DNA from: Ostreococcus mediterraneus
Lineage: Eukaryota > Chlorophyta > Mamiellophyceae > Mamiellales > Bathycoccaceae
Reading direction: 5' to 3'
Assembly: GCA_012295225.1 (NCBI GenBank)
Contig: WMKK01000010.1
Span: 186,001 to 250,000 of the forward strand
Length of the DNA stretch: 64,000 nt
Below the pieces are notes generated by a model. That model did not search any database. It was given only the letters and a program-made list of their open reading frames with translations, and was not told the origin of the DNA. Of this stretch, positions 36,633-46,373 are shown in pieces. The position numbers and the translations under genes were made by a program. How positions within the stretch are numbered: position 1 is the first letter of the stretch; each line of letters begins with the position of its first letter.

Positions 36633-37810
36633 GTGATGGTGGTGGTGATGATGCCGCGGATGTTGTGTTGTGTGTCGTCGATGGGCAATCGCCGCGCGTG
36701 TTGGAGGATGTGGATGAGGCGGTGAAGCGTTCTCGCGCGGCGTCGCGGTCGAGAGTCGCGGTGGTCGTCGAAGCCGCGGATGCGGGACGGTTCACGCGGG
36801 AGAGCGTCGCCGCGGCGTCGCGCGTGCCCGTGGAAAATGTGTTTGTGACGCATGGATTGTTTCCAGGATCTCGAGCGGATCTCGGGCGCGTGCTTGCGGC
36901 GCCGCCGAAGCGGTCGGAGGTGGCGTCGGCGTCGATTTCGGCTCGGAAAGCGACTGCGCCTTTGCCTTCGCCGGCGTCCGCGTTCGCGTTAGATGACGAC
37001 GATGAAGACGAGGAGGAGGATGCGCAGGAAGACAATGGTGACGCTCGCATGCCCTTAGACGAGTGGGCGGCGTACGTGCGCGCCGACGCCGCGAAATGTC
37101 GAGACGAAGCGTTGCGCGCCGTGATGTTGATGACGCGCGAAGTCGTGCTTCGTTTGGCGGAAAAGCTTGCATTACAATATGAACCTTTACGAAGCACGCT
37201 CTATGCGCGCATTCGTGGCGAGAAATCGAGGCAGCGCGTGCAAAAAGTCATTCAACGCGTGGCTCCGCCGTCGGCGAGCGATGAAGTCGCCGCCGCCGAC
37301 GTCCAACGACGACGATATTCGTCTTCAAACGTCGGCGCGGCGCCGCTGGGCATCGATGTCGACAAGTTTCGTTCTGTCGCTTTGCAGGGCGTCGAACAAG
37401 GCGCCACTGTTGCGACGCAAGTGGGCGAGAAAGTGGGCTCATTTTTAAATTGGATGGTGAGCGAAGAGACGGATGCGGAACGTCGACGCCGCGAAGCGCA
37501 AGAAAGTGCGTGGCGCGAACGTCGGAAACAACTTTGGGAACAAGAGCGCGCGGCGCGTGATGCGGCGAAAAGTACGCCCGACAATAGTATAGGTCAATCA
37601 CCGCGCGCGTATGCGGCGAAGCACTCGCCCACGGCGTCCTTTGTCACCACGACGACGGCGCTCGTCGACATGCTCGACAGCTCGCTCGGTGGCGACGACA
37701 ATGACGCGCGCGTCGGGCATCAGTCCAAGATTGCCGCCGCAGAGGCGCGCATTCGTGCCCTCGAAAGTGCCCTTCGTGCGCTCGATCCTCATCACGCGTT
37801 ACTTACATAG
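36266..37810 (+). CDS. Unknown 514-aa protein with poly-Thr run
   Basis: I do not recognise the family. The N-terminal third holds VRSLLMVAARDVVVRVVGV, a 12-Thr run at about 111-122, and an alpha/beta-like section DAADVVLCVVDGQSPRVL, RSRVAVVVEAADAGRF and VPVENVFVTHGLFPGS, whose strand-turn pattern recalls a degenerate P-loop GTPase half without a P-loop. An acidic linker (DDDDEDEEEDAQEDN) follows, then a helical region with MLMTREVVLRLAEKLALQYE and a glutamate/arginine-rich coiled coil (DAERRRREAQESAWRERRKQ). The C-terminus ends with another helix (AAAEARIRALESALRAL). No signal peptide or membrane segment. Intronless. Confidence 0.65.
36596..36631 (+). repeat. (ACG)12 microsatellite coding poly-threonine
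   Basis: Twelve perfect ACG triplets inside the 514-aa gene, read as twelve threonines. The ACG codon is used for the whole run, so the repeat probably arose by replication slippage. Confidence 0.95.
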
Positions 37811-37871
37811 ACATAGCAATTATTAGACTCGCGTTGTCAAATACACAAATTCTATACACTACAATACACAC

Positions 37872-38510
37872 TCACGCCGCCGACTCGGCATCCATCAACG
37901 CCTTCACAGTCTTCAACTCCCCGAGTAACACTCTAAATTTCTCTTCGCTCACGTCCACGTCCAAGCACCCATGCGCGGTGGTGTTCAACTGTAAACGAAC
38001 CGCGAGCGCGCGTTCGTAGTCGGCGTCGCTCGTGAACGTCACGCTCCAGGACATATCCTTCAACGCATTCACCCGCATCGTTCCACGCAACAACGCCTCG
38101 CGCAGTGCTTCACGCGACTTTCCATACGGCTTACACACCGCATCGGCGTGCTCTTTAGGTAGACCGAGCTGCTCGAGCTCGCGTCCCAACGCGCGTTCGT
38201 CGACGTCGTAGCGCGCCGCGCTCTCGATCGTATATTCTAGTGCGGCAATCACAGCCTCGACGTCGCCCGCGGTGACGGCACCATCAACGAGCTTACGAAA
38301 CTTGGCGTAATCCACGCCCGCGTCGTCCTTGGCGGTCGTCGTCGTTGTCGTCGTCACCGTAGAAACACTCGAGCTCGCGCGCGCTCGAACGCGCTCCACG
38401 AGCGCACCACACAACAACTTCACGCGCACGGACGATAGTTTAGAGATGGTAAACATCTCTGCGAGCAACCAATCAGGCGCGTCGCGATCGCCGCAGAATT
38501 TGAATTTCAT
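37872..38510 (-). CDS. COMMD4: COMMD4-like COMM-domain protein
   Basis: A 212-residue COMM-domain protein. The N-terminal opening MKFKFCGDRDAPDWLLAEM is diagnostic of COMMD4; SVRVKLLCGALVERV, VDYAKFRKLVD and LEQLGLPKEHADAVCKPYG follow, and the C-terminal COMM domain contains MSWSVTFTSDADYERALAVR and LQLNTTAHGCLDVDVSEEKF. COMMD proteins form the ten-member Commander/CCC complex for endosomal recycling. A short TVTTTTTTT run lies near 55. Length is normal (about 200 aa). Intronless. Stop codons of this gene and the 514-aa gene are about 60 bp apart (convergent). Confidence 0.93.
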   Translation of the reverse strand: MKFKFCGDRDAPDWLLAEMFTISKLSSVRVKLLCGALVERVRARASSSVSTVTTTTTTTAKDDAGVDYAKFRKLVDGAVTAGDVEAVIAALEYTIESAARYDVDERALGRELEQLGLPKEHADAVCKPYGKSREALREALLRGTMRVNALKDMSWSVTFTSDADYERALAVRLQLNTTAHGCLDVDVSEEKFRVLLGELKTVKALMDAESAA

Positions 38511-38596
38511 GATGACACGAGCGTGGCGCGCTGTGAAGCCGCGGGGAGAAAGCGATGTTTGGTTGTTACAGCGTCTGCTAATTCACCTTTTTACCA

Positions 38597-39991
38597 CTAA
38601 TTCACCTTTTTACCACTCGCCGGCGTCGCTTGCGAGCGAGCTAGAGAGTAAATATTTTCACCCGTATCAGCCTTGCGCGCGCGGTTGGGGCCGATGACGT
38701 CCAAAATGGCGTACGCAAACGTTGGAAAGAAGCGCGCAAAGTACGTGAGCATCATGATGGGCCGAGGCGCGAGGACGGTTTCATCCACCCCGGTGAGCGC
38801 GGCGGCGATGACTCTTCGCGAGACGTACTTGATTTTTAATCGCCCCTTTGACGCTTGCTTGATTTCAGCGCGCGTTTTCTTGGGTGATGAGGTTTGCGCG
38901 TCGATTGACGACGGAGCGGGCGAGCGAGAGGCGTCGGCCCCGTTGGCGGTTTTGACGCCACACGACGGCGAAGACGCATCGAGCGTAGCGCGGAAAATGA
39001 CGCGCTCTTGACCCGCTTTCACACCAGTAGCGATTGGTCCAGGGTAGACGCACACCACGCGCACGCCCGTGTCGGCGATTTCGCTACGGAGTGAATTCAA
39101 AAAAGCGGCGTAGCCGGATTTAGCCGCGGCGTAGCTCGCCTGGCCTGGACTCGGCACCTTGGCCGCCACGCTACACACCGCAACGATGCGCTTAAACTCG
39201 CTGACATTTGGATCATTCGTCATCATTCTACCAACCTCTTTCGTTAACGAAATCGGCCCAAGGCAGTTGAGCTGGAAAATCGCCTTATCCACGTCCTCGT
39301 CCTCCCCGCTCAGCGCCGAAGCGGCTTGCGAACCGCCCGCGCAGTGTATAAAAATATCCACCGTACGACTCGCACTCGAGTCATGCATCTTACCCATGGA
39401 CTTGGCTAAATCATACGCCTTCTGCACCGTCCTTTTCATCACCCCTCGATCGCTATACATGTCCAACACTAATATTTCAACCGCCATAGCGCCTCGAGCG
39501 ACGCACGCCTCCGCCACCTCGCGCAACCGCGCCTCTCTTCGGCCAGATAAAATCAAAAAAGCCCCGCGCGCGGCGAGCTCCAGGGCGATGTCCTCCCCTA
39601 AACCTTGCGACGCACCTGTAATCCACGCGCACCGACCGCGAAATCGCTGCTTTTTAAGCGATGTGACGCGGAATTTCGTGTGCGCGCTAGACGTCCACAA
39701 CGCCACCGCAAAAACCTGTCCCGACGCGATGACGACGCACACGCGTACACGCATCGTCGTCAGTCACCGCGCGCGGACGCGACGAACACAACGCACGCGA
39801 TGCATGCGACGAACGCAAACGCGCATCGGCCGCACCTGACACGCGCCGAGCACGTAAAACGCCACGTTGAACCAGTGCGTGTCCGCGCGCGAACGCAGCG
39901 ATGGAACGCACGCCGCGGCGACGCACGCGACGACCGGGGCGAGTTCGGTGAAGATTGGGAACGCGCGACCGCGGCGGAGAAACGCGGACAT
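38597..39991 (-). CDS. Membrane-anchored short-chain dehydrogenase/reductase (DHRS7-like)
   Basis: Two exons, 39991-39836 and 39715-38597, give 424 residues. The 120-nt intron starts GTGCGG after GCGTGTCAG and ends GGGACAG (phase 0). Exon 1 supplies MSAFLRRGRAFPIFTELAPV and a hydrophobic VAFYVLGACQ that joins VFAVALW of exon 2, building an N-terminal membrane anchor. The Rossmann domain has AWITGASQGLGEDIALE (NADP loop, about 85-92), ILSGRREARL, IHCAGGSQ and SYAAAKSG with the catalytic Tyr and Lys. The C-terminal PIMMLTYFARFFPTFAYAIL resembles a second membrane anchor. Its layout matches ER-resident DHRS7/ketoreductase types; the substrate is unknown. Without exon 1 the protein would lose the anchor. 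Confidence 0.85.
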
Positions 39992-40058
39992 GACGGCGGC
40001 GCGGATTGAGAATGGGCGCGCGAGGCGGCGGCGGCGAGTGGCGGGTGTCGGAAAAACG

Positions 40059-40085
40059 TTCCGGTGGTTCCGGTGGTTCCGGTGG
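40059..40085. repeat. (TTCCGGTGG)3 tandem repeat
   Basis: Three perfect 9-bp units lie in the gap between the start of the SDR gene and the end of the type I membrane protein gene. Short and probably neutral. Confidence 0.9.
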
Positions 40086-40182
40086 TTACTAGAGATATTT
40101 ACGACGTTAAGCCGCGCGACTGTGGTCGTCGACGCGCCGGGCGATGCGTGATGTAATTATCAAGTCAAATGTACTGGTATTA

Positions 40183-41304
40183 TTAATCGAGTTTGGTGCC
40201 GGGAATGGGGGCGTACAGCAACGGGTCCTCTTGGATGGGCATGCCGAGCAACGCGAGCACGCCTCCGACTGCTGCGGCGACGATGATGACGGTGACGGCC
40301 CATTGGACGGCGCGACGACGGAATTCTGCGACGGCGTCTTCGTCGTTTTCACCCACGCTCGTCGACAAGGAGTTGTCGCCGTCGTCGTCGGCGGTGAGCG
40401 CGCGTCCGTCAAAGCCGAGGAGGCGCCGCTCGGATGTCGTCGACGCACGTTCGACGCCGTTGTCTGGAAGCGCAATCGCCGCGAGTGGTGCGGTAGCCGC
40501 GTATTCGACAGCGATGGTATCAAGCACGCGCTTAATGACATCGGCGGTGAGACGCGCGCTGTCCAACGCTACGTCGCTCTTCGAGCCAAATTTTCTAGAC
40601 GCGTACGTGACGCCCTCCAAAGCGACGTACGCCACGCGCGCCGCCTCCTCGCCGTCTTTCCGCACAAACGCTCTCAAACCCTCCTCAAAGCACGCCAACT
40701 CGCGCTTGACATATGCCCGCGCACGTGCACGCGCATCACCACTACGTTCAACCTCCTCAAAGCACTCTTTGCGATTGAACAACGCCTCTGCCTCGACGTC
40801 GTCGCACCGACCGCCTTGCACAATCTCCCCCATCACCGCCGCCAAGCTCACGCGCGACGTCGGCGACACCGCCATCGATCGTGTACGCACACTACCGCTC
40901 TCATTGTCGCGCGCGGCGACATCCACCGCGCGATCGACAGAAAACACGACCACCTTTCCCCGACGCGTCGCGCGCTCGCCCGCGCCCGCGCTCAACACAT
41001 CGCGTAAAACGTCATCTCTCGCGTCGTTCGCGCCCGCTCGCGCGCTCGGAGACGTCAAACCAATCGCGTGGCGCGCGATGACGGCGAGTTCGCGCGCGTT
41101 CACGTCCATCGCGCGCGACGCATCGACGGTGCGCGTGTTGAGCCAGGATGGCGATGCCGCGCTTTCGATCGCGAACACCGTCGCCATCGGCGCGCCGAGC
41201 GCACCGGGCGCGAGCGCGACGGCGACCAACGCGCACGCAACCACCGCGCATCGCCGCGCGCGCGACGCCGCGCCGTCGGTGACGCGTCGTCCAGAGGGTC
41301 CCAT
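40183..41304 (-). CDS. Type I membrane protein with signal peptide (373 aa), unknown role
   Basis: A 373-residue secretory-pathway protein. A signal peptide is clear at the start: a Arg/Ser-rich head, then CAVVACALVAVALAPGALG and a likely cleavage near GAPMA. The lumenal part is mainly helical (DARDDVLRDVLSAGAGERAT, VRKDGEEAARVAYVALEGV). Near the C-terminus VQWAVTVIIVAAAVGGVLAL forms a single membrane helix, followed by a short cytosolic tail PIQEDPLLYAPIPGTKLD, so it is a type I protein. A short tail after one helix is also seen in V-ATPase accessory protein ATP6AP2, but I have no other evidence for that. The start codon at 41304 overlaps the VPS18 start on the other strand in the palindrome CCATGG. 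Confidence 0.75.
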   Translation of the reverse strand: MGPSGRRVTDGAASRARRCAVVACALVAVALAPGALGAPMATVFAIESAASPSWLNTRTVDASRAMDVNARELAVIARHAIGLTSPSARAGANDARDDVLRDVLSAGAGERATRRGKVVVFSVDRAVDVAARDNESGSVRTRSMAVSPTSRVSLAAVMGEIVQGGRCDDVEAEALFNRKECFEEVERSGDARARARAYVKRELACFEEGLRAFVRKDGEEAARVAYVALEGVTYASRKFGSKSDVALDSARLTADVIKRVLDTIAVEYAATAPLAAIALPDNGVERASTTSERRLLGFDGRALTADDDGDNSLSTSVGENDEDAVAEFRRRAVQWAVTVIIVAAAVGGVLALLGMPIQEDPLLYAPIPGTKLD

Positions 41305-44300
41305 GGCTCGAGCGTCAGATTCTGACGCCCGCGCCTGCACATCGTCGCACGCCGACATGCACGTCGTGCGCCTCCCGGCGGGCACCGCGCTCGTGGACGA
41401 CGAACAATGTCGCGCATCGTTCGAGCGCTTCATCTCGCGCGATGGCGCGCGCGGTGACGCCGCCGCGGGCGAATCGCGAGGCGATGTCGTTGAGACATCA
41501 TCACCATCATCATCCTCCGTCGTCGCCGCAGACGTTGCGCGAGTGACGTTCGCGGCATCCAACGTCGGCAGCGCATTCCCTGACGATACCTCCTTCGCCG
41601 CGGGCGCCGTGCGCGCCCGCACCGCGGTCATCAGCCAGGGCGAAGGCGACGCGACGCGAGCCGAGGCGGTCGACGCCGAGCGCTTCGCGAGCTCCGCGTC
41701 GATCTCACGCGTGCTCGCCTCGAGCGATTGGGCATCTTCGTCCGTCGTTGCCACCACATTCGTCGTTATCGATCACTGGACGCCGCGCGGCGAGCACGCG
41801 TTGATTGGGACGAATCAAGGATTGGCGTACCATTACGTCGACTGGCCAAAGGCGCGGCTCGTCGTCGGCTTGCGAGGCGTACGCTGCGAGGATGCGACGT
41901 TTGTAGACGATGGCGATGGCGGTGTTCGCGCGTTAGTGAGCACAAATGATGGGCGAGTGTTTGACGTGCGCATCGATCATCGCGCTGGGGACGGGAGGCG
42001 GTTTGAAAAGTCGTGCGATGTGGCGTTTGCGCGGTCGAGCGGGGAGGCGATTTCGGGCGTACGCGTGGCTCGAGTCGGCGGCGCGAATGGTGGGAAGGAT
42101 AGATTTGGCGTGATTTTGACCACGGCGTCACAGTTGTTTGTGTTGGTTGGGGATTATTCGCTTGAATCGGTGTTGGCTAAGGCGCGGGCGCGGGCGAAGG
42201 ATGTCGACGCGGTGGTGAGCATGCCAGAGTCGAGTGACGCGTCGACGCTACGGGTGTGGAGCGCACCCGGGGAATCGTCGTCTCCAACGCGCTTGGCGTG
42301 GCTTACGCACGCGGCGGTCTATCGCGGGGCGTTGAATTTCAACACCGACGATGCGAATGGGGTTTTAGAGCGCCATGGTGCGTTACCATTGCCCAAAAAT
42401 GTCAAAGGTGTCGCCGCTGGCGAAACGCCGGCGTCGCTTGCCTTGACTGAGCATCACATTTTCCTTCTCTACCCGTCGAATGTGCTCGTGGCGATGAGCG
42501 CAATCACGGGCGATGTCGAGGGCGTGATACCACTACCTCTCGGAGGCGCGGCGACGTTTACATGTACAGATTTAGCGACGTCTACGGTGTACGCCGCCAA
42601 TTCTGGCAACGTGATTCGCGTGCACGTCGACAACGAAGACGCCAACGTCTGGCGAGCGTACCTCGACCAGCACGACTACGAACGATCAATCGCGGCGTGT
42701 CGATCGGATGTACAACGTCAGTGTGTCTTCACAGCACAAGCGGAGCGAATGTTGAAAATCAAGCGTTACGAAGACGCTGCAAACGCCTTTGCAAACGCGG
42801 GCGCTGCGCACAGCGTCGAGGATGTGGCAAAGATGTTTATAGACGCTAACGCGCCCGACGCGCTGTACGCCTACATCGAAGGTCGCTTACGCGGGTTGCC
42901 GATTGACGATAAACCGCGGCGTTTGATTCTCGCCATGTGGTTGTTGGATGAGTACGTCAAGTGCGCGTCGTCGACCGGGTCGGCGTCTAAAAACGCGCGC
43001 GTGCGCGAATTCTTGCGCCAACATTTCGACGACGTGGATGAGCGCGAGACGCTTCGAGTCTTGAGCCAAGCGCATCGATTGGATGATGAAATGTATTTTG
43101 CCCAACTATGCGGCGACTATGACAGAGTGCTGGATCACTTTATCCAACTCGGTGACGGCGTGACGGCGTTGGAGGTGGCGTCGGCGCCAAATGTTCCCCA
43201 GAGCGCGTTGAATCGAGCGCTCCCGGCGCTCATTCGAGCGTTACCGAAAGAATCCGTTGACTTTATGTTGACGCGTCAGCCTCCGACGAGTGACGACGTG
43301 CGTATTATTAAAGCGTTTGCCGACGATGAAAACATGTACTCTGCGAACCAAGCGCAGAAAAGCGTGCTCACACACGTGGCGAGGTACTTGGAAACTATTA
43401 CGGCGAAACCAGACGGCGCAATGCGAGGCGACGCCGACGCGCACGACGCGTTGTTAAATGTGTACGTTCGACAGCTCGAGGTGTCTCCGACGATCATTGC
43501 CATGCTCACCAAGTACATCTTAGATGCGGTCGATGAAGACACGCGAAAGCCGTACTACGATGTGCATTACGCCATTCAAATGTGCGAGAGATACGGCGCG
43601 CATCGAAGCGCCGTGTACGCGTACTGCGTGTCGCAGAACTTTGACATGGCTATGCACGTCGCGTTAACGATGCTTCAAGATTTAGACTTGGCGAAAGCAG
43701 TCACAGAGCGCGCCGCTGCGCTGCATGCTGGACGCCCGAGCGACGACGACGTACAAAAGAAGTTGTGGATTGAAATCGCCAAGTGGGCCATTCAAAAGTC
43801 TGGCGCGCTGGAGAAGCGCGTGGAGGATCTCAATGAAGACGAACAGCGGGGCACGATTCGACGAGCTTTGAGTTTTCTCAGCGAAGCACACGGCGTGTTG
43901 CGAGTGGAAGACATACTTCCTTTGCTTCCCGATTTCACCGTCATCGACGATGTGAAAGAACTCGTGTTGAAATCGCTCGACGAACATCGAAGTGAAATCG
44001 AGCATCTCAAAAAGGGCATCGACGAATTGAACATGTACGCACAAGACATCCAAGACGACATCGACGAGCTTGAAGAAAAAACAGTCGTAATTTCTCGGGA
44101 TGAAAAGTGTTCAGAGTGCAACAAGCCAGTCGTACGCTTACGTCTGATGGCCAATGCCGACGATCCCGAGCTCCTCGCTCCATTTTACGTCTTTCCGTGC
44201 GAAATGGCGTTTCACACCGAGTGCCTCATTCGACGGTCTTTGCCGTTACTTCGCAAAGACGAACGCACGCGCGCGCTGGCCTTGATGCGAACGCTCAAAG

Positions 44301-44656
44301 TTCCACTTCCGCGGCAATTGAAGCACGAAACCAAGTACTGGGGCGAGCCGCCCAAAGCCGCCACGGGCTTGTCCACGCCAGACGCCGTCGCAGAGTTGGA
44401 AGACATTCTGTGCGCAGACTGTCCGTTTTGCGGCGGTTTAGACATTCGCCTCATCGACGAACCACTGCTAACACCAGAAGAACTCGCCATGGATAACGAT
44501 TTTGGCATTCCACTCGGTGAAGAAGATGGTTGGAACGATGTTCGCGTCATAAAAATTCACGCGAGCGACATCAGCACGGATGAGCGCATCGCGTTTGAAG
44601 AAATCAAGCTTCCCGAAGATTGGCCGCCGCATGAATTCTTTTACGACGATTTCTGA
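41303..44656 (+). CDS. VPS18: VPS18/Pep3 subunit of HOPS and CORVET tethering complexes
   Basis: A 1117-residue Vps18 family protein. The N-terminal half is a beta-propeller (GTNQGLAYHYVDWPKARLVV, VSTNDGRVFDVRI), followed by the Pep3/Vps18 region (WRAYLDQHDYERSIAACRSD, MLKIKRYEDAANAFA), clathrin-repeat helices (DYDRVLDHFIQLGDGVTALE, GAHRSAVYAYCVSQNFDMAM) and a C-terminal coiled coil plus RING-H2-like zinc domain (about 935-1040: KCSECNKPV, FPCEMAFHTECLIRR and ADCPFCGG). It serves as a core of HOPS and CORVET for fusion to vacuole and endosome. The frame is open far upstream, but only as an antisense frame of the neighbour. The ATG at 41303 is inside the divergent start palindrome; the ATG at 41357 (MHVVRLP) is an alternative. 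Intronless. Confidence 0.9.
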   Translation: MARASDSDARACTSSHADMHVVRLPAGTALVDDEQCRASFERFISRDGARGDAAAGESRGDVVETSSPSSSSVVAADVARVTFAASNVGSAFPDDTSFAAGAVRARTAVISQGEGDATRAEAVDAERFASSASISRVLASSDWASSSVVATTFVVIDHWTPRGEHALIGTNQGLAYHYVDWPKARLVVGLRGVRCEDATFVDDGDGGVRALVSTNDGRVFDVRIDHRAGDGRRFEKSCDVAFARSSGEAISGVRVARVGGANGGKDRFGVILTTASQLFVLVGDYSLESVLAKARARAKDVDAVVSMPESSDASTLRVWSAPGESSSPTRLAWLTHAAVYRGALNFNTDDANGVLERHGALPLPKNVKGVAAGETPASLALTEHHIFLLYPSNVLVAMSAITGDVEGVIPLPLGGAATFTCTDLATSTVYAANSGNVIRVHVDNEDANVWRAYLDQHDYERSIAACRSDVQRQCVFTAQAERMLKIKRYEDAANAFANAGAAHSVEDVAKMFIDANAPDALYAYIEGRLRGLPIDDKPRRLILAMWLLDEYVKCASSTGSASKNARVREFLRQHFDDVDERETLRVLSQAHRLDDEMYFAQLCGDYDRVLDHFIQLGDGVTALEVASAPNVPQSALNRALPALIRALPKESVDFMLTRQPPTSDDVRIIKAFADDENMYSANQAQKSVLTHVARYLETITAKPDGAMRGDADAHDALLNVYVRQLEVSPTIIAMLTKYILDAVDEDTRKPYYDVHYAIQMCERYGAHRSAVYAYCVSQNFDMAMHVALTMLQDLDLAKAVTERAAALHAGRPSDDDVQKKLWIEIAKWAIQKSGALEKRVEDLNEDEQRGTIRRALSFLSEAHGVLRVEDILPLLPDFTVIDDVKELVLKSLDEHRSEIEHLKKGIDELNMYAQDIQDDIDELEEKTVVISRDEKCSECNKPVVRLRLMANADDPELLAPFYVFPCEMAFHTECLIRRSLPLLRKDERTRALALMRTLKVPLPRQLKHETKYWGEPPKAATGLSTPDAVAELEDILCADCPFCGGLDIRLIDEPLLTPEELAMDNDFGIPLGEEDGWNDVRVIKIHASDISTDERIAFEEIKLPEDWPPHEFFYDDF

Positions 44657-44832
44657 AAACCAGCCGACGACGCGTTTTGAGCGAGCCAGCGAGCACCTCG
44701 AGTACGCGAGCTGATGTAATATCAATAATAGATAGCGCTAGCGCCGCGACGGTTTCGCCTTTGTTCACCTCTATCCACCGCCGCGCGCTCCACCCCCCTT
44801 CAGTCGACGTCGCTCGATCTCAACCGACGTGC

Positions 44833-46114
44833 ATGCGGTGTGCATTCCCCAAGAGCGCAATCTCTGTCGTTCGAAACTTTTCCCTGCGCACGTCAAAGCG
44901 CGTCGTTCGCGCGGCGAGTCACGCCAACGCGGCATCCATGGACAGCGCCCCTCGCTTTCGCTTTGGTTTGCTTGCCGATATTCAATATTGCGACGGCGAT
45001 GATCGCAAGAACATCACCGGCACGCAAATGCGCAGGTACGTCGCGCGTTTTCCGCGGAAATTTACATGGCGTTGACTGACGTCCGTGGCGCCTTAGGTAC
45101 AGAAACTCGCTCAACGTTGCGGAGCGCGCGGTGGAGTACTTCAACGCGAACGCGCTCGACTTTGCCGTACACAACGGGGACATCACCGACCATCAGTGCG
45201 CGTTTGACTTTGCGGCGGATGATTTCAAGCCAATTGAAAGTGGACGAGAAAACCTGGCGTCGGTGATGCGAATATTAAGCAAATCGACGTGTGAAAAGTG
45301 GATATTTACCATTGGGAACCATGAGTTGTACAACTTTACGAGGAACGAGTTGCGGGACGGCGTGGATACGCCTGGGAGTTCGTTGTCATTCAGGTGCGCA
45401 AATGATGCGGGTGAGTTTTATTATTCATTTGCGCCGAGTCCAGGTTGGCGAGTGGTGGTTTTGGATCCTTATGCGGTGAGTATTTACCGTAAAGGACGAC
45501 AGCAAGGACTGTGCGAGGAGGCGATAGAATTGTTGCGTAAGCACAATCCCAACGTGGATGTTTTCGTGCGGGAAAACCCTGAGGTGATTGAAACCGAACG
45601 TATGAGTGGGACGTTTCCGTATTTTAAAGACATGGACGGGCTTGTTGGGCGATACGTGCCGTTTAATGGTGGTTTGGGCCCGGAGCAGTTGGCGTGGGCG
45701 CGCGACACGTTGAGCGCGGCGAACGCTGCCGGCGAAAAGGTGCTGATTCTCTCGCACCTGCTCATTCACCCTGACTCGACGGCGAAGCGATCAGGGAAGA
45801 CGTTGATGTGGGATTACGATGAAATGCTCGCGCTTGTAGAATCCCCGCAGACGGGTGGGTGCGTGAAGTGTGTCATTAGCGGACACCAACACGAAGGCGC
45901 GATGTTCACGTGCGACAAATACGGCGTGCACTATCTCGGCATGGAGAGTCCAATGCTCGCGAGCGATGAATCCCCGGGGCCGTTTGCCGTCGTCGACGTA
46001 TTCGATGATAAAATTGTCTTCAAAGGGTACGGACGTGATAGGTCGTCTATACTTTTCCCATTCGCTGGCGACGCCGCGCCATCTGATCCCATCGTACGCG
46101 AATTCGCGCTCTAG
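44833..46114 (+). CDS. ADPRM: Mn-dependent ADP-ribose/CDP-alcohol diphosphatase
   Basis: Two exons, 44833-45035 and 45097-46114 (406 aa), joined across a 61-nt intron (GTACGT..CCTTAG) within the codon that joins AG and G, so RYRNSLNVAERAVEYFNANA reads through. The calcineurin-type core has RFGLLADIQYCD (metal site), FAVHNGDITDHQ, FTIGNHELYNF, ILSHLLIHPD and ISGHQHEGAMF, as in ADPRM, which hydrolyses ADP-ribose and CDP-alcohols. The N-terminal 35 residues before MDSAPRFRF are basic and rich in Ser, so a plastid or mitochondrial presequence is likely; a shorter start at MDSAP is possible. The 61-nt intron is the shortest well-supported one in the window. Confidence 0.88.
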
Positions 46115-46250
46115 TCCTTGTTTAGCCGCACACATTAGTTTGTCATACGCCAACCCGAATGGTGAAGAAAATGTTGCGATAAATGTACAATCATATTTCA
46201 TAAAAACGTTTCTACTTAAATGCTCGCCGAGCGATCGGTCGAGTGAGAGG

Positions 46251-46325
46251 CGTGTTGTAACTTCATCAAACGCGCGCGAGGGTGAAATGTACACCCTTTA
46301 CGTGCGCGTCGTCACACAAACACAT
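46251..46325 (-). promoter_or_regulatory. SECIS element (form 2) in the MsrA 3' UTR
   Basis: On the minus strand the 3' UTR folds as a SECIS: a lower stem with TGTGTT against AACACG, the 5' core GTGAC (46311-46315), an upper stem GACGCGCACG (46301-46310) with 9 of 10 pairs to the facing strand, an AAA in the apical bulge (46297-46299), a mini-stem GGGTG/CACCC (46292-46296 and 46280-46284) with loop TACATTT and the 3' core TGAT (46264-46267). It is 48 nt after the stop codon of the MsrA gene and needed to read its UGA as selenocysteine. The fold was read by eye. Confidence 0.8.
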
Positions 46326-46373
46326 CTCTCGCTCTCGAGCTTTACACAACCATGTGAAGAACGTTGCTCGTAT

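Noticed and set aside
40090-40100. Near match to the evening element (AGATATTTA)
   Set aside because: One mismatch in a short motif; expected by chance in 64 kb.
40193-41302. Open frame on the plus strand continuing VPS18 upstream for about 370 codons
   Set aside because: It lies fully antisense to the type I membrane protein, whose signal peptide, membrane helix and tail are convincing. The sequence is Ser/Thr/Arg-rich without a domain, and VPS18 homology starts later.
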